Positions 9,368 to 17,566 of a DNA stretch of 64,000 nucleotides are shown in pieces. Below the pieces are notes generated by a model. The model did not search any database. It was not told the origin of the DNA and worked only from the letters and a program-made list of their open reading frames with translations. Each line of letters starts with the position of its first letter. Positions within the stretch are counted from its first letter, which is position 1. Source of the stretch: Microbacterium lacus (lineage in GTDB: Bacteria; Actinomycetota; Actinomycetes; Actinomycetales; Microbacteriaceae); contig NZ_BAAAPK010000001.1 of NCBI RefSeq assembly GCF_039531105.1, forward strand, positions 1,612,001 to 1,676,000. The letters are read 5' to 3'. A program made the translations under genes and the position numbers.

Positions 9368-10426
9368 ATGGCGGAGCTGTACACCTGGCCGGGCATCCTC
9401 ACGACGCTTCTCGACGACCGCGACTTGAGTGTGTCCGAGTCGACGTGGGCGATGCGACAGATCATGTCGGGCACGGCGACCCCGTCCCAGCTGGGTGGAT
9501 TCCTCCTCGCGCTCCGCGCGAAGGGTGAGACCGTCGACGAGATCGTGGGCTTCCGCGACGCGATCCTCGAGGCCGCCCTGCCGCTGCGCGTGGACCCGAA
9601 CGTGCTCGACATCGTCGGCACCGGCGGTGACCGCTTCGGCACCGTGAACGTGTCCACGATGGCGGCGGTCGTGGCGGCGGCATCCGGTGTCCCCGTCGTC
9701 AAGCACGGCAACCGCGCTGCGAGCTCGGCGTCAGGGTCGTCGGACGTGCTGTCGGCGCTCGGCATCGATCTGGCGCTGACCCCCGATCAGGTCGCGACCA
9801 CGCTCGAGCGCGCGGGCATCACGTTCGCCTTCGCGTCGGCTTTCCACCCCGGGTTCCGTCACGCCGGTCCGACCCGCGCCGAGCTCGGCGTGCCGACGGT
9901 GTTCAACTTCCTCGGGCCGCTGTGCAACCCGGCGCGCGCCGAGGCCAACGCCGTCGGTGTCGCGCACCTGGACCGCGTCCCTCTGATCACGGGCGTGTTC
10001 CGCACGCGTGGGGCGACAGCCCTGGTGTTCCGCGGCGACGACGGCCTGGACGAACTGACCACGACCGGGCACAGCCGGCTGTGGGAGGTCAGTCGCGGCG
10101 ACGTGCACGAGCACGACCTCGATCCGCGTGATCTCGGCATCCCGCTGGCCGACATCGACGATCTGCTCGGCGGCGAGCCCGCGCACAACGCGCAGATCGT
10201 CCACCGCGTCTTCGACGGCGAGACGGGTGCGGTGCGCGACATCGTGCTGCTCAACGCCGCCGCCGGAATCGTCGCGTTCCGGCTGTCGCAGGACGCGAAC
10301 GAAGTGCAGCGGCCGATCCTGGAGCGCCTGGCAGAGGCGAAGGACGCCGCCGCGGCGGCGATCGACGCGGGCCTCGCAGCGCAGAAGCTTTCGGACTGGG
10401 TCGCGGCGACCCGGTCGTTCGCCTAG
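9368..10426 (+). CDS. trpD: anthranilate phosphoribosyltransferase
   Basis: This 352-residue enzyme joins anthranilate to PRPP in tryptophan synthesis. It has the glycine-rich PRPP loop GTGGDRFGTVNVST, KHGNRAASS for Mg/PRPP, and PTRAELGVPTVFNFLGPLCNPA. Start is ATG 9368, eight bases after the -10-like TAGGCT at 9354, giving MAELYTWPG. It stands alone, without other trp genes, and shares its upstream region with divergent ctaE. Confidence 0.95.
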   Translation: MAELYTWPGILTTLLDDRDLSVSESTWAMRQIMSGTATPSQLGGFLLALRAKGETVDEIVGFRDAILEAALPLRVDPNVLDIVGTGGDRFGTVNVSTMAAVVAAASGVPVVKHGNRAASSASGSSDVLSALGIDLALTPDQVATTLERAGITFAFASAFHPGFRHAGPTRAELGVPTVFNFLGPLCNPARAEANAVGVAHLDRVPLITGVFRTRGATALVFRGDDGLDELTTTGHSRLWEVSRGDVHEHDLDPRDLGIPLADIDDLLGGEPAHNAQIVHRVFDGETGAVRDIVLLNAAAGIVAFRLSQDANEVQRPILERLAEAKDAAAAAIDAGLAAQKLSDWVAATRSFA

Positions 10427-10438
10427 ACCGCACCCGCG

Positions 10439-11434
10439 ATGCACCCCCACGACGCGCTGACCGAGATCGCGACGCTGCTCGAGCGGGAGCGGTCCTCGCG
10501 CTACAAGTCCAAGGCGTTCCGGACGGCGGCGGACGCGATCGCGGGGCTGAGCGAGGAGCAGCTGCGGGATGCCGCGGCCCTGCGTCGCCGCAAGGGCATC
10601 GGCGATTCGACCTTCGCCGTGATCCAGGAAGCACTTGCCGGCGACGTGCCCGGGTACCTCGTCGATCTGCGCGAGCGCGCGGGAGTGCAACGTTCGTCGG
10701 CGCTGCGCGCCGAGCTGCGCGGCGACCTGCACAGCCATAGTGACTGGTCGGACGGACTCACTTCGATCGACCTGATGGTCGATGCGGCGCGTGCGCTCGG
10801 GCACGAGTACCTGGCGCTGACCGATCACTCTCCGCGGCTGCGGGTCGCGAACGGTCTGTCGCCGGAGCGCCTGCGCGATCAGCTCGAGATCGTCGCGGGG
10901 CTCAGCGGCGAGGGATTCACGCTGCTGTCGGGCATCGAGGTCGACATCCTCGAGGACGGCGGACTGGACCAGGAGCCAGAGCTGCTCGGACGCCTCGACG
11001 TCGTGGTGGCCTCCGCCCACTCCAAGCTGCGGATGGAGCGCGGACCGATGACCCGCCGCCTGGTGCGCGCGGTCTCGTCCGGGCGGATCGACGTGCTCGG
11101 GCACGTCACGGGACGCCTGGTCGAGGGATCCCGCGGGACCCGGCCACCGTCCACCCTGGACGCCGAGGCCGTGTTCGCCGCGTGCGCCGCGCACGGCGTG
11201 GCCGTCGAGATCAACTCCCGACCGGAGCGGCAGGATCCGCCCGACGAGCTCATCGCAGTCGCACTCGAAGCCGGATGCCTGTTCTCGATCGACTCGGACG
11301 CTCACGCTCCGGGTCAGCTGTCGCTCCTCGACTACGGCGCCGAGCGGGCGGAACGCGCGGGTGTGCCCGCGGACCGGATCGTCACGACGTGGCCGCTCGC
11401 GCGGCTCCGGGAGTGGACGGCGACGCACCGCTGA
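10439..11434 (+). CDS. PHP-domain phosphoesterase with N-terminal helix-hairpin-helix region
   Basis: The 331-residue protein has two parts. Residues 1-95 form a helical/HhH DNA-binding-like region (RRKGIGDSTFAVIQ). Residues about 98-331 form a PHP domain with metal motifs DLHSHSDWSDG, TDHSPRL, GIEVDIL, ASAHSKL, HVTGR and DSDAH. This matches the two flanks of bacterial DNA polymerase X, but the nucleotidyltransferase palm is absent, so it is likely a nuclease or phosphoesterase, not a polymerase. It starts 12 bases after trpD, perhaps co-transcribed. Confidence 0.8.
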   Translation: MHPHDALTEIATLLERERSSRYKSKAFRTAADAIAGLSEEQLRDAAALRRRKGIGDSTFAVIQEALAGDVPGYLVDLRERAGVQRSSALRAELRGDLHSHSDWSDGLTSIDLMVDAARALGHEYLALTDHSPRLRVANGLSPERLRDQLEIVAGLSGEGFTLLSGIEVDILEDGGLDQEPELLGRLDVVVASAHSKLRMERGPMTRRLVRAVSSGRIDVLGHVTGRLVEGSRGTRPPSTLDAEAVFAACAAHGVAVEINSRPERQDPPDELIAVALEAGCLFSIDSDAHAPGQLSLLDYGAERAERAGVPADRIVTTWPLARLREWTATHR

Positions 11435-11458
11435 GAGCGCGGGCGGTACCGTCGAACG

Positions 11459-12736
11459 GTGACCTCGAGCAGGGCAGGATCGATCGGGCGCGGCATCCCG
11501 TGGTTCGTGATCACCGGCGTGCTGGTCGCCGCGCTGAGCATGCGCGGCCCGATCGTGGCCCCCACGCCCGTGCTGCGGGACATCGAGGGCGACCTCGGCA
11601 TCGGATCCGCCACGGCGGGACTCCTCACGACCGCCCCTGTGCTCATGTTCGCGCTGCTCACGCCGCTCGCGGCGCTCATCATCCGGCGGGCCGGCGCCGA
11701 GCTCGCGCTCATGCTGTCGCTCAGCGGGGTGCTGCTCGGCACCCTCGTGCGTGCGCTGCCCGGATTCGGCTGGATGCTGACCGGGATGTTCGTGATCGGT
11801 GCGGCGATCACGATCGGCAACGTCGTCATTCCAGTGATCATCCGACGTGACGTCCCGGCCGCGCGGGTCGGTGTGGTGACGGCCGCCTATGTCGCGACGT
11901 TGAATGCCGGATCGCTCATCACGTCGCTCCTCACGGCTCCGCTCGCCGCACTCATCGGATGGCCGGCGGCGCTCGTGGCCTGGGCCGTCCTCACGCTCGT
12001 CGGTATCGCGCTGTGGGGCGTGCAGCTGCGTCGATCGCGCCGCGAGGGCGACCGCTACGGGGAGCGATACTCGGGCGAGGAGCCCTCGGGTGAGCGCGTG
12101 GAGGATCTCGACCCGACGGTGCTGACCGGCCCGATGCCGGTCGTCGCCCGCGCTGACCGGGAACGCTCGATCGCGCGGCGACCGGTGACCTGGCTGCTGC
12201 TGGTGTCGTTCGCGATCCAATGCGCGATCTACTACGGACTCTCCACATGGCTGCCCACCCTCACCGCGGACGAGCTCGGGCTCAACGCCGAGGCGGCGGG
12301 CGCGCTCGCGTCGCTGTTCCAGGGCGCGGGCATCGCGGGGGCGTTCCTCGTGCCGCTCCTCGCGCGGTTCACCCGACCCATCGTCCCGACGGTGACGATC
12401 TGCGTCTCCTGGCTCGTGCTGACGGTCGGGATGCTGCTCTCACCCGAACTGACCTGGCTGTGGCTCATGATCGGAGCGATCGGGCATGCCGGCGGGTTCG
12501 TGGTGATCTTCACGACGCTCGTCACGGTATCGCGCAGCGATGCGGAGGCGGCCGGCATGTCGGCGCTCGTGCAGGGCGGCGGCTACGCCGTGGGAGCGCT
12601 CGGGGCTCCGGTGATGGGCGCGCTCCACGAGGTGACGGGGGACTGGACGGCGACCCTCGCGCTCCTGGTCGCGCTTGCGGTGATCTACTGCGCGACGCTT
12701 CTGGCGTCCGTCCCGGCCGCCCGGAGGGGGCGCTGA
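11459..12736 (+). CDS. CynX/NimT-type major facilitator transporter
   Basis: This 425-residue membrane protein has about twelve helices in two halves joined by a charged loop (about residues 190-235, SRREGDRYGERYSGEEPSG). The opening GIPWFVITGVLVAALSMRGP matches the CynX/NimT family of cyanate, nitroimidazole and related exporters. The substrate is not predictable. Start is GTG 11459, six bases after a TACCGT -10 box at 11447, consistent with a leaderless message. Confidence 0.82.
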   Translation: MTSSRAGSIGRGIPWFVITGVLVAALSMRGPIVAPTPVLRDIEGDLGIGSATAGLLTTAPVLMFALLTPLAALIIRRAGAELALMLSLSGVLLGTLVRALPGFGWMLTGMFVIGAAITIGNVVIPVIIRRDVPAARVGVVTAAYVATLNAGSLITSLLTAPLAALIGWPAALVAWAVLTLVGIALWGVQLRRSRREGDRYGERYSGEEPSGERVEDLDPTVLTGPMPVVARADRERSIARRPVTWLLLVSFAIQCAIYYGLSTWLPTLTADELGLNAEAAGALASLFQGAGIAGAFLVPLLARFTRPIVPTVTICVSWLVLTVGMLLSPELTWLWLMIGAIGHAGGFVVIFTTLVTVSRSDAEAAGMSALVQGGGYAVGALGAPVMGALHEVTGDWTATLALLVALAVIYCATLLASVPAARRGR

Positions 12737-12737
12737 C

Positions 12738-13661
12738 TCAACGGGTGCCGAGCGCGTCGGTGATCCGCGTCATGGCGGTGCCGAGCGCCCACTTCTCGGC
12801 GAGAGTCGCGGCATCCGCTCGTCGTGCCTCGTCGAGGGGACTCAGGCGTGCGTCGGGCTCGGGAAGATCGAGATCCTTCACGACCTCCACGACGGTCGGC
12901 GCGACCTCGAGGTAGGGGAGCGCGGCGAGGATCTTGGCGCGGACGCCCGCCGACATGCCCTCGCCCGCCTCGGCGGCTGCGATGATGCCCGCGAGGTCGC
13001 CATGCGCGGCGAGCAGGGTCGCTGCGGTCTTCTCGCCCACACCGGCGACGCCGGGGAGGCCGTCGGAGGAGTCTCCGCGCATCGTCGCGAAATCGGCGTA
13101 CTGGCTCGGCAGAACTCCGTACTTCTTCACGACGGTCTGATCGGTGACGATCTCGAGGTTGCTCATTCCGCGCGCCGTATAGATGACCCGCACTCCGCTC
13201 GCGTCGTCGACGAGCTGGAACAGATCGCGGTCGCCGGTGACGACGTCGACCGGGAGGGAAGCCCGCGTCGCGAGCGTGCCGATCACGTCATCGGCTTCGT
13301 GCTCGGCGGCGCCGATGATCGGGATGCCGAGGGCATCGAGGGTCTGCCGGATGATCGGAACCTGCACTTCGAGCGGGTCGGGCACGACCTCGACGTCGGG
13401 GCCGGTCGCTGTCACCTCAGCCACCCGGTGGGTCTTGTACGTCGGGATGAGGTCGACACGCCACTGCGGGCGCCAATCATCGTCCCAGCAGGCGATGAGG
13501 TGCGTGGGTTCGTAGGTCGTGACCAGGCGCGTGATGATGTCGAGGAAGCCGCGGACGGCGTTCACGGGCGTTCCGTCGGGTGCCTTCACGGTGTCGGGGA
13601 CGCCGTAGAACGCACGGAAGTACAGCGAGGCGGAGTCCAGGAGCATCAGGCGGTCTGTCAC
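12738..13661 (-). CDS. stand-alone 5'-3' exonuclease (PolA N-domain family)
   Basis: The 307-residue protein resembles the 5'-nuclease domain of DNA polymerase I without any polymerase. It has LMLLDSASLYFRAFYG (metal Asp), EHEADDVIGTLA and TGDRDLFQLVDD (acidic cluster), and the H3TH segment GDSSDGLPGVAGVGEKTAA. It probably cuts RNA primers or 5' flaps. Start is taken as GTG 13661, giving MTDRLMLL. It converges with the MFS gene, with one base between the two stops. Confidence 0.9.
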   Translation of the reverse strand: MTDRLMLLDSASLYFRAFYGVPDTVKAPDGTPVNAVRGFLDIITRLVTTYEPTHLIACWDDDWRPQWRVDLIPTYKTHRVAEVTATGPDVEVVPDPLEVQVPIIRQTLDALGIPIIGAAEHEADDVIGTLATRASLPVDVVTGDRDLFQLVDDASGVRVIYTARGMSNLEIVTDQTVVKKYGVLPSQYADFATMRGDSSDGLPGVAGVGEKTAATLLAAHGDLAGIIAAAEAGEGMSAGVRAKILAALPYLEVAPTVVEVVKDLDLPEPDARLSPLDEARRADAATLAEKWALGTAMTRITDALGTR

Positions 13662-13684
13662 GCGCTCATCCTGTCATGACCGTC

Positions 13685-14437
13685 TCAGCAGCCGGGGCCC
13701 CCGGGGTTCTCGGCGCAGGTCCGCCCGACGAGCGCGGTGCGCGCCTCGACGACCTGAACGTCGTACGTGCCGCTGGTGGCCGTGACGAGCCCGGTCACCG
13801 GACGCCAGATGCCGGAGCCGAAGTTCACCGCGGCGGTGTACTGCACGCTCACTCGGACCGGGTACGTGCCGCGCTCGCGGTAGGCATGACTCGTCGCGGT
13901 CGGCGTGAACTGCGCCTGCCCGAGCGCCTCCCAGCTCGCCCCGCCCGTCGAGGACCGGCCGGACGCGCCGTCGCCGTACTCGAAGACGTAGCTGCTGGGG
14001 ACGAAGCGTACGGTGACGTCCCATCCGAGGAGCGGTCCGCTCAGATGCTGCTCGGATGCCGCCGCGACCAGGTTCGTGGGGGCTCCCACGATGCCGAAGC
14101 CGGTCGGCTGACCGGTGAGCGAGGGCGCCGCCGGCCGGAAGGACGCGAGGTCTTCCGCGGACACGTCCGGCGGCAGCACCACCGTGTGACCGCCGCAGGT
14201 GCCCACCGAGGTGCACGTGTTCGTGGCGGGCGGTGGTGGAGGAGCCGGGTTGGGGGCGCTGGAGCCTGAGTCGCCCACCGGCGTCGCCGGGTCGGAGATG
14301 CTCGCGCCGACGTCGACCTGGGAGCCGGAGTTCGAGACGGAACACTCCGTCCAGGCGCTCTCAATGCCGCACGAGTCAGACCCGTCAGATGGCATCAGCA
14401 AGTTGAGTACAAGTGCGGTTGTTAGGACTACGAGCAC
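13685..14437 (-). CDS. secreted or membrane-anchored protein with PKD-like domain
   Basis: The 250-residue protein has an N-terminal hydrophobic segment (LVVLTTALVLNLLMP), a Pro/Ser-rich linker, a small cysteine-containing middle (CTSVGTCGG) and a C-terminal PKD-like domain (YVFEYGDG, SHAYRERGTYPVRVSVQYTA). PKD domains usually mediate extracellular binding. Its GTG start overlaps the end of the upstream lipoprotein gene by ten bases, so the two are co-translated. Function unknown. Confidence 0.75.
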   Translation of the reverse strand: MLVVLTTALVLNLLMPSDGSDSCGIESAWTECSVSNSGSQVDVGASISDPATPVGDSGSSAPNPAPPPPPATNTCTSVGTCGGHTVVLPPDVSAEDLASFRPAAPSLTGQPTGFGIVGAPTNLVAAASEQHLSGPLLGWDVTVRFVPSSYVFEYGDGASGRSSTGGASWEALGQAQFTPTATSHAYRERGTYPVRVSVQYTAAVNFGSGIWRPVTGLVTATSGTYDVQVVEARTALVGRTCAENPGGPGC

Positions 14438-14961
14438 GCTGCCGACTCCGTTGCTTCGCTCGTTGAGATCGCCAGGGACGTTGCCGAGTCAGCAGCGGCG
14501 AACGTCACGATCGCGGGTTGTCGGTCCTTCCGTGACTCGGGCACCACTGACTGCCCGGATGCATCAGTCACATCCACATTCGAGACGTCCAGGCAAACCT
14601 CGGCGGTCACGATTGACGTTGGTGTTGAAGGGGAGAACGCGGAGGGTGTAAAGCCGTCAAATGCACTCACGCCGCTGACCGTCCATCCCTCGGCGTGCAT
14701 CTCGGAGAAGCTCTTGCGAGCACCCGCGTTCGCCTCACCGGTCGTCCAGGCGTACACGGCCTCGAACGTCTCGGGATCGCTCAGGTCGACCTGGTTCAGC
14801 GCGTCGACGTACGCGCGGTAGGTCTCCTCGGCGGCGGCGAAGGCTTCGTCCTCCGATGCGAAGGCGGGCCCGGTGGGGGTCGGCGTGGGCTCCGGCTGGC
14901 ACGCGGTGGCGCCGAGTGTCACCGCGAGCGCGACGACGACGGCGGCGGAGCGGCGGAACAT
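14428..14961 (-). CDS. lipoprotein of unknown function
   Basis: This 177-residue protein has a signal peptide ending in the lipobox GATAC, then a Pro/Thr linker. The body reads AYVDALNQVDLSDPETFEAV and AEVCLDVSNVDVTD, suggesting a small alpha/beta domain. I do not recognise the family. ATG 14961 lies six bases after TAGCGT on the minus strand, so the transcript is probably leaderless. It is paired with the PKD-domain gene, with which it overlaps. Confidence 0.75.
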   Translation of the reverse strand: MFRRSAAVVVALAVTLGATACQPEPTPTPTGPAFASEDEAFAAAEETYRAYVDALNQVDLSDPETFEAVYAWTTGEANAGARKSFSEMHAEGWTVSGVSAFDGFTPSAFSPSTPTSIVTAEVCLDVSNVDVTDASGQSVVPESRKDRQPAIVTFAAADSATSLAISTSEATESAACS

Positions 14962-15030
14962 CCGACCACGCTAACGCCCCACCCGCCGCGACCACGCGAC
15001 TTATCCACACCCCGCCCCACCTCCTTCCGC

Positions 15031-15088
15031 TGAGTGTCCAAGACACGCCGGATCGACCCGGGGTGACACGGCGTGTCTTGGACACTCA
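15031..15088. repeat. perfect 20-bp inverted repeat
   Basis: TGAGTGTCCAAGACACGCCG at 15031-15050 is repeated in exact inverse complement at 15069-15088, with an 18-base spacer. Each arm also contains the smaller palindrome TGTC-CAA-GACA. It sits between divergent lipoprotein genes, near neither start, and resembles a REP/BIME-type intergenic element more than an operator. Confidence 0.85.
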
Positions 15089-15131
15089 ACGGGTCCGTGA
15101 CTCGGGACAGGCGCGCTGTCATACTGACCGC

Positions 15132-15500
15132 GTGAAGATCTCGAAACTGATCGGCGTCGCGGCGGCCGTTACGCTCGCATTCAGCTTGAGCGCGTGCGCG
15201 CAGAGCAATTCGCCCGTGATCGCGCCGGTGACGATGGATGCCGGAGACCTGCAGGGCGAGACGGTCGAGCTCGTCGTGGGCCAGGTACTCAACATCAACA
15301 CGGGCGACCTGGCAGTGGACAGCTACAGCGGCGAGGTGGCGGACACCTCGGTCGCCGAGTTCACGAAGGGCTACGAGAAGGACGGCGCCACGTTCAACCC
15401 GGGCGTCAAGGCGCTCGCCGACGGCGCGACGACCGTGGTGCTCTCGAACTCGGACGGCGGCATCGAGGACATCACCTTCACGGTCGAGGTCGGCAAGTAG
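15132..15500 (+). CDS. small lipoprotein, Ig-like fold suspected
   Basis: The 122-residue protein begins VKISKLIGVAAAVTLAFSLS with a lipobox ending at AC. The mature part is a beta-rich domain (ETVELVVGQVLNIN, TTVVLSNSDGGIEDITFTVEV) like bacterial Ig-type repeats. GTG 15132 lies six bases after a CATACT -10 box. Function unknown; lipoprotein status is clear. Confidence 0.75.
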   Translation: MKISKLIGVAAAVTLAFSLSACAQSNSPVIAPVTMDAGDLQGETVELVVGQVLNINTGDLAVDSYSGEVADTSVAEFTKGYEKDGATFNPGVKALADGATTVVLSNSDGGIEDITFTVEVGK

Positions 15501-15504
15501 CGAA

Positions 15505-16545
15505 TCAGCCCACGGGTTCGCGCAGCGACTCGTGCACGCGGCGCAGGTCCTCGAGCATCGAGCCGATCAGCACCCAGTGCGCGCGCGAAGGCGCGGCTAC
15601 GCTGAGCGGCGAGGTGAGAGCGGCCGGCTCTTCGTACGCCGGCGCCGCGCCGGATGCGGCATCCGTCCGTCGCACGTCGAGGCGCACGTCGTGAGCCGCC
15701 CTCCGCAGCTGCTCGGCGATCGCCTGGACGGTCGGCTCATCAGCGAGCGTGGGGTCGTAGTGGTCGCAGAAAGCCCGCGTCATCCCGATCGTCTGCGTGA
15801 CGATGGGTCCGATGCGCTCAAGCAGGTCCTGCGTCGCTGCGAGCTCCTGACGATGCCGCCTTCCGCGCGGGTTGAGTGAGAGCGAATCCGTCGCCACATC
15901 GATCGCCCGGTCCGCGGCGGTGCGCATGGGCTTCATGAGACGCGCTTCGACGAGGAGTCCGTGCAGGTCGGCTTCGGTGGGGCGCGACTCCAAGGCATCC
16001 GCGAGGCGCTCGAGCGAGTTCGCCACTTCGTCGCCGAGCGCGGTGACCGCATCGCGCGCGGGCGTGACGGCCACCGGAGGCACCAGCGCGAGATTGACCA
16101 GGATGCCGATCACCGCGCCGATGAGCGTTTCGAGCACCCGGTCGAGGGCGTACGTCGGCGTCGCCGTGCCGAGCGCGAGCACGAGGAGGGCGCTGATCGC
16201 CACCTGGTTCGCGGTTCCCGGCGTCATCTTCAGGATCCACGCCACGAGGATCGCGATCACCGTGGCGAGGAGGATGACCCAGGTGTCGCCGCCCAGCACG
16301 ATGCCGAGCAGTGCAGCGACCACGACTCCGGCGATGACGCCGATGCTGCGCTCGACGGCTTTCGTGAGCGACTGGTTCACGCTGGGCTGCACGACGAGCA
16401 GAGCGGCGATCGCGGCGAAGACCGGGGGAGGACCGGGAATGAGGGAACCCGCCACGAGCCAGGCGGCCACCGTCGCTACGGCGGACTTCGCCACCTGGAG
16501 GAGCGGACTGCGCTGAGTTGATCGGAAGCCGGCCGTCAGTCTCAT
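15505..16545 (-). CDS. FUSC family membrane protein
   Basis: This 346-residue protein has about six N-terminal membrane helices (VAKSAVATVAAWLVAGSLI, AAIAALLVVQPSVNQSL and ALLVLALGTATPTYALDR) followed by a cytoplasmic helical domain of about 180 residues. This is the FUSC/aromatic-acid-exporter-like architecture, sometimes linked to efflux. Start ATG 16545 lies six bases after TACGCT on its strand. It converges with the small lipoprotein gene. Substrate unknown. Confidence 0.82.
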   Translation of the reverse strand: MRLTAGFRSTQRSPLLQVAKSAVATVAAWLVAGSLIPGPPPVFAAIAALLVVQPSVNQSLTKAVERSIGVIAGVVVAALLGIVLGGDTWVILLATVIAILVAWILKMTPGTANQVAISALLVLALGTATPTYALDRVLETLIGAVIGILVNLALVPPVAVTPARDAVTALGDEVANSLERLADALESRPTEADLHGLLVEARLMKPMRTAADRAIDVATDSLSLNPRGRRHRQELAATQDLLERIGPIVTQTIGMTRAFCDHYDPTLADEPTVQAIAEQLRRAAHDVRLDVRRTDAASGAAPAYEEPAALTSPLSVAAPSRAHWVLIGSMLEDLRRVHESLREPVG

Positions 16546-16621
16546 GCACCGAGCGTAGAGCGGCCGTCAACCCCGCGGCGTCCGCGCGACCGGAGCGGGG
16601 CGCCGCCGCTAGCGTGGAGCG

Positions 16622-17398
16622 ATGACCACTCAGCAGGAGAAAGCACAGACCCTCGCCGCACTGCACGCGGCTCCCGAGATCCTTCGCGTCGTCAACGTGT
16701 GGGACGTCGTGTCCGCACGCGCCGTGGCGGCGCTGCCCGACACGCAGGCTCTCGCGACGGCGGGGCACTCGATCGCCGCGACGTTCGGCTACGAGGACGG
16801 CGAGAACATCCCGCTCGATGTCCTGCTCGACATGGTCGCGCGCATCACCGCGTCGACCGACCTGCCAGTATCGGTCGATCTCGACGCGGGCTTCGGCAAT
16901 CCGGGTGAGACTGCCCGGCGCGCGATCGCTGCGGGCGCCGTGGGCGCGAACATGGAGGACCGCCTGCGCCCGCTCGCGGAATCCGTGGATGCCGTCGCCG
17001 CGGTGATCGCCGCCGGTGAAGCCGAGGGCGTGCCGTTCGTCCTGAACGCGCGCACCGACGCGTTCGTCCGTGCCGGTGACCGACCGGTCGAGGAATCCAT
17101 CGCCGACGCGATCACCCGTGGCCGTGCCTACCTGGATGCGGGCGCCGACCTGGTCTTCGTGCCCGGCATCCTGAACGCCGACGTCACTCGGCAGCTCGTC
17201 GAGGGGATCGGCGAGCGCAAGATCAGCGTCATCGGGCTGCCCGGCGCGCTCCGCGCCGCGGAGTACGAGGCGCTGGGCGTCGCGCGCATCTCCTACGGGC
17301 CCATGACGCAGCGCGTCGCCCTCACCGCGCTGCAGGACCTCGCGATCGACCTGTACTCCGACGGCATTGTTCCGCCGTCGACCCGCGCGCTGAACTGA
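16622..17398 (+). CDS. isocitrate lyase / PEP mutase family protein
   Basis: The 258-residue TIM-barrel protein has VSVDLDAGFGN (Mg-binding Asp), GANMEDR and VLNARTDAF, the signature of the PEP mutase/isocitrate lyase superfamily. The classical lyase KKCGH loop is not seen, so it is not a glyoxylate-shunt enzyme; C-C bond lyases for oxaloacetate or methylisocitrate-like substrates are possible. ATG 16622 lies six bases after TAGCGT at 16610. Confidence 0.85.
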   Translation: MTTQQEKAQTLAALHAAPEILRVVNVWDVVSARAVAALPDTQALATAGHSIAATFGYEDGENIPLDVLLDMVARITASTDLPVSVDLDAGFGNPGETARRAIAAGAVGANMEDRLRPLAESVDAVAAVIAAGEAEGVPFVLNARTDAFVRAGDRPVEESIADAITRGRAYLDAGADLVFVPGILNADVTRQLVEGIGERKISVIGLPGALRAAEYEALGVARISYGPMTQRVALTALQDLAIDLYSDGIVPPSTRALN

Positions 17399-17566
17399 TC
17401 AGGTGTCGCGGATGACCGGTGCGTCGTCTTCGCGGTGGTCATCCGTGTCACCCGGCGGGTAGCCCTCGCGTTCGGGCCGGCGTCGGAGGTAGAGCGTGCT
17501 GGCCACGAGACCGCCCCAGACGACCACGATGGCCAGGATCAGGAACGTGATCGCGATCGGGGTCAT
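17399..17566 (-). CDS. metS: MetS-type small subunit of an NSS transporter
   Basis: This 55-residue gene is easily missed. The protein starts MTPIAITFLILAIVVVWGGL, a single membrane helix, and has a short acidic cytoplasmic tail. It overlaps the stop of the large transporter gene as ATGA. In Corynebacterium the equivalent MetS is required with MetP for methionine uptake. Identification rests on size, topology and the coupled position. Confidence 0.8.
   Translation of the reverse strand: MTPIAITFLILAIVVVWGGLVASTLYLRRRPEREGYPPGDTDDHREDDAPVIRDT

Noticed and set aside
9731..12220. 829-codon open frame on the minus strand
   Set aside because: It is antisense to trpD, the PHP gene and the MFS gene, with composition typical of a shadow frame.
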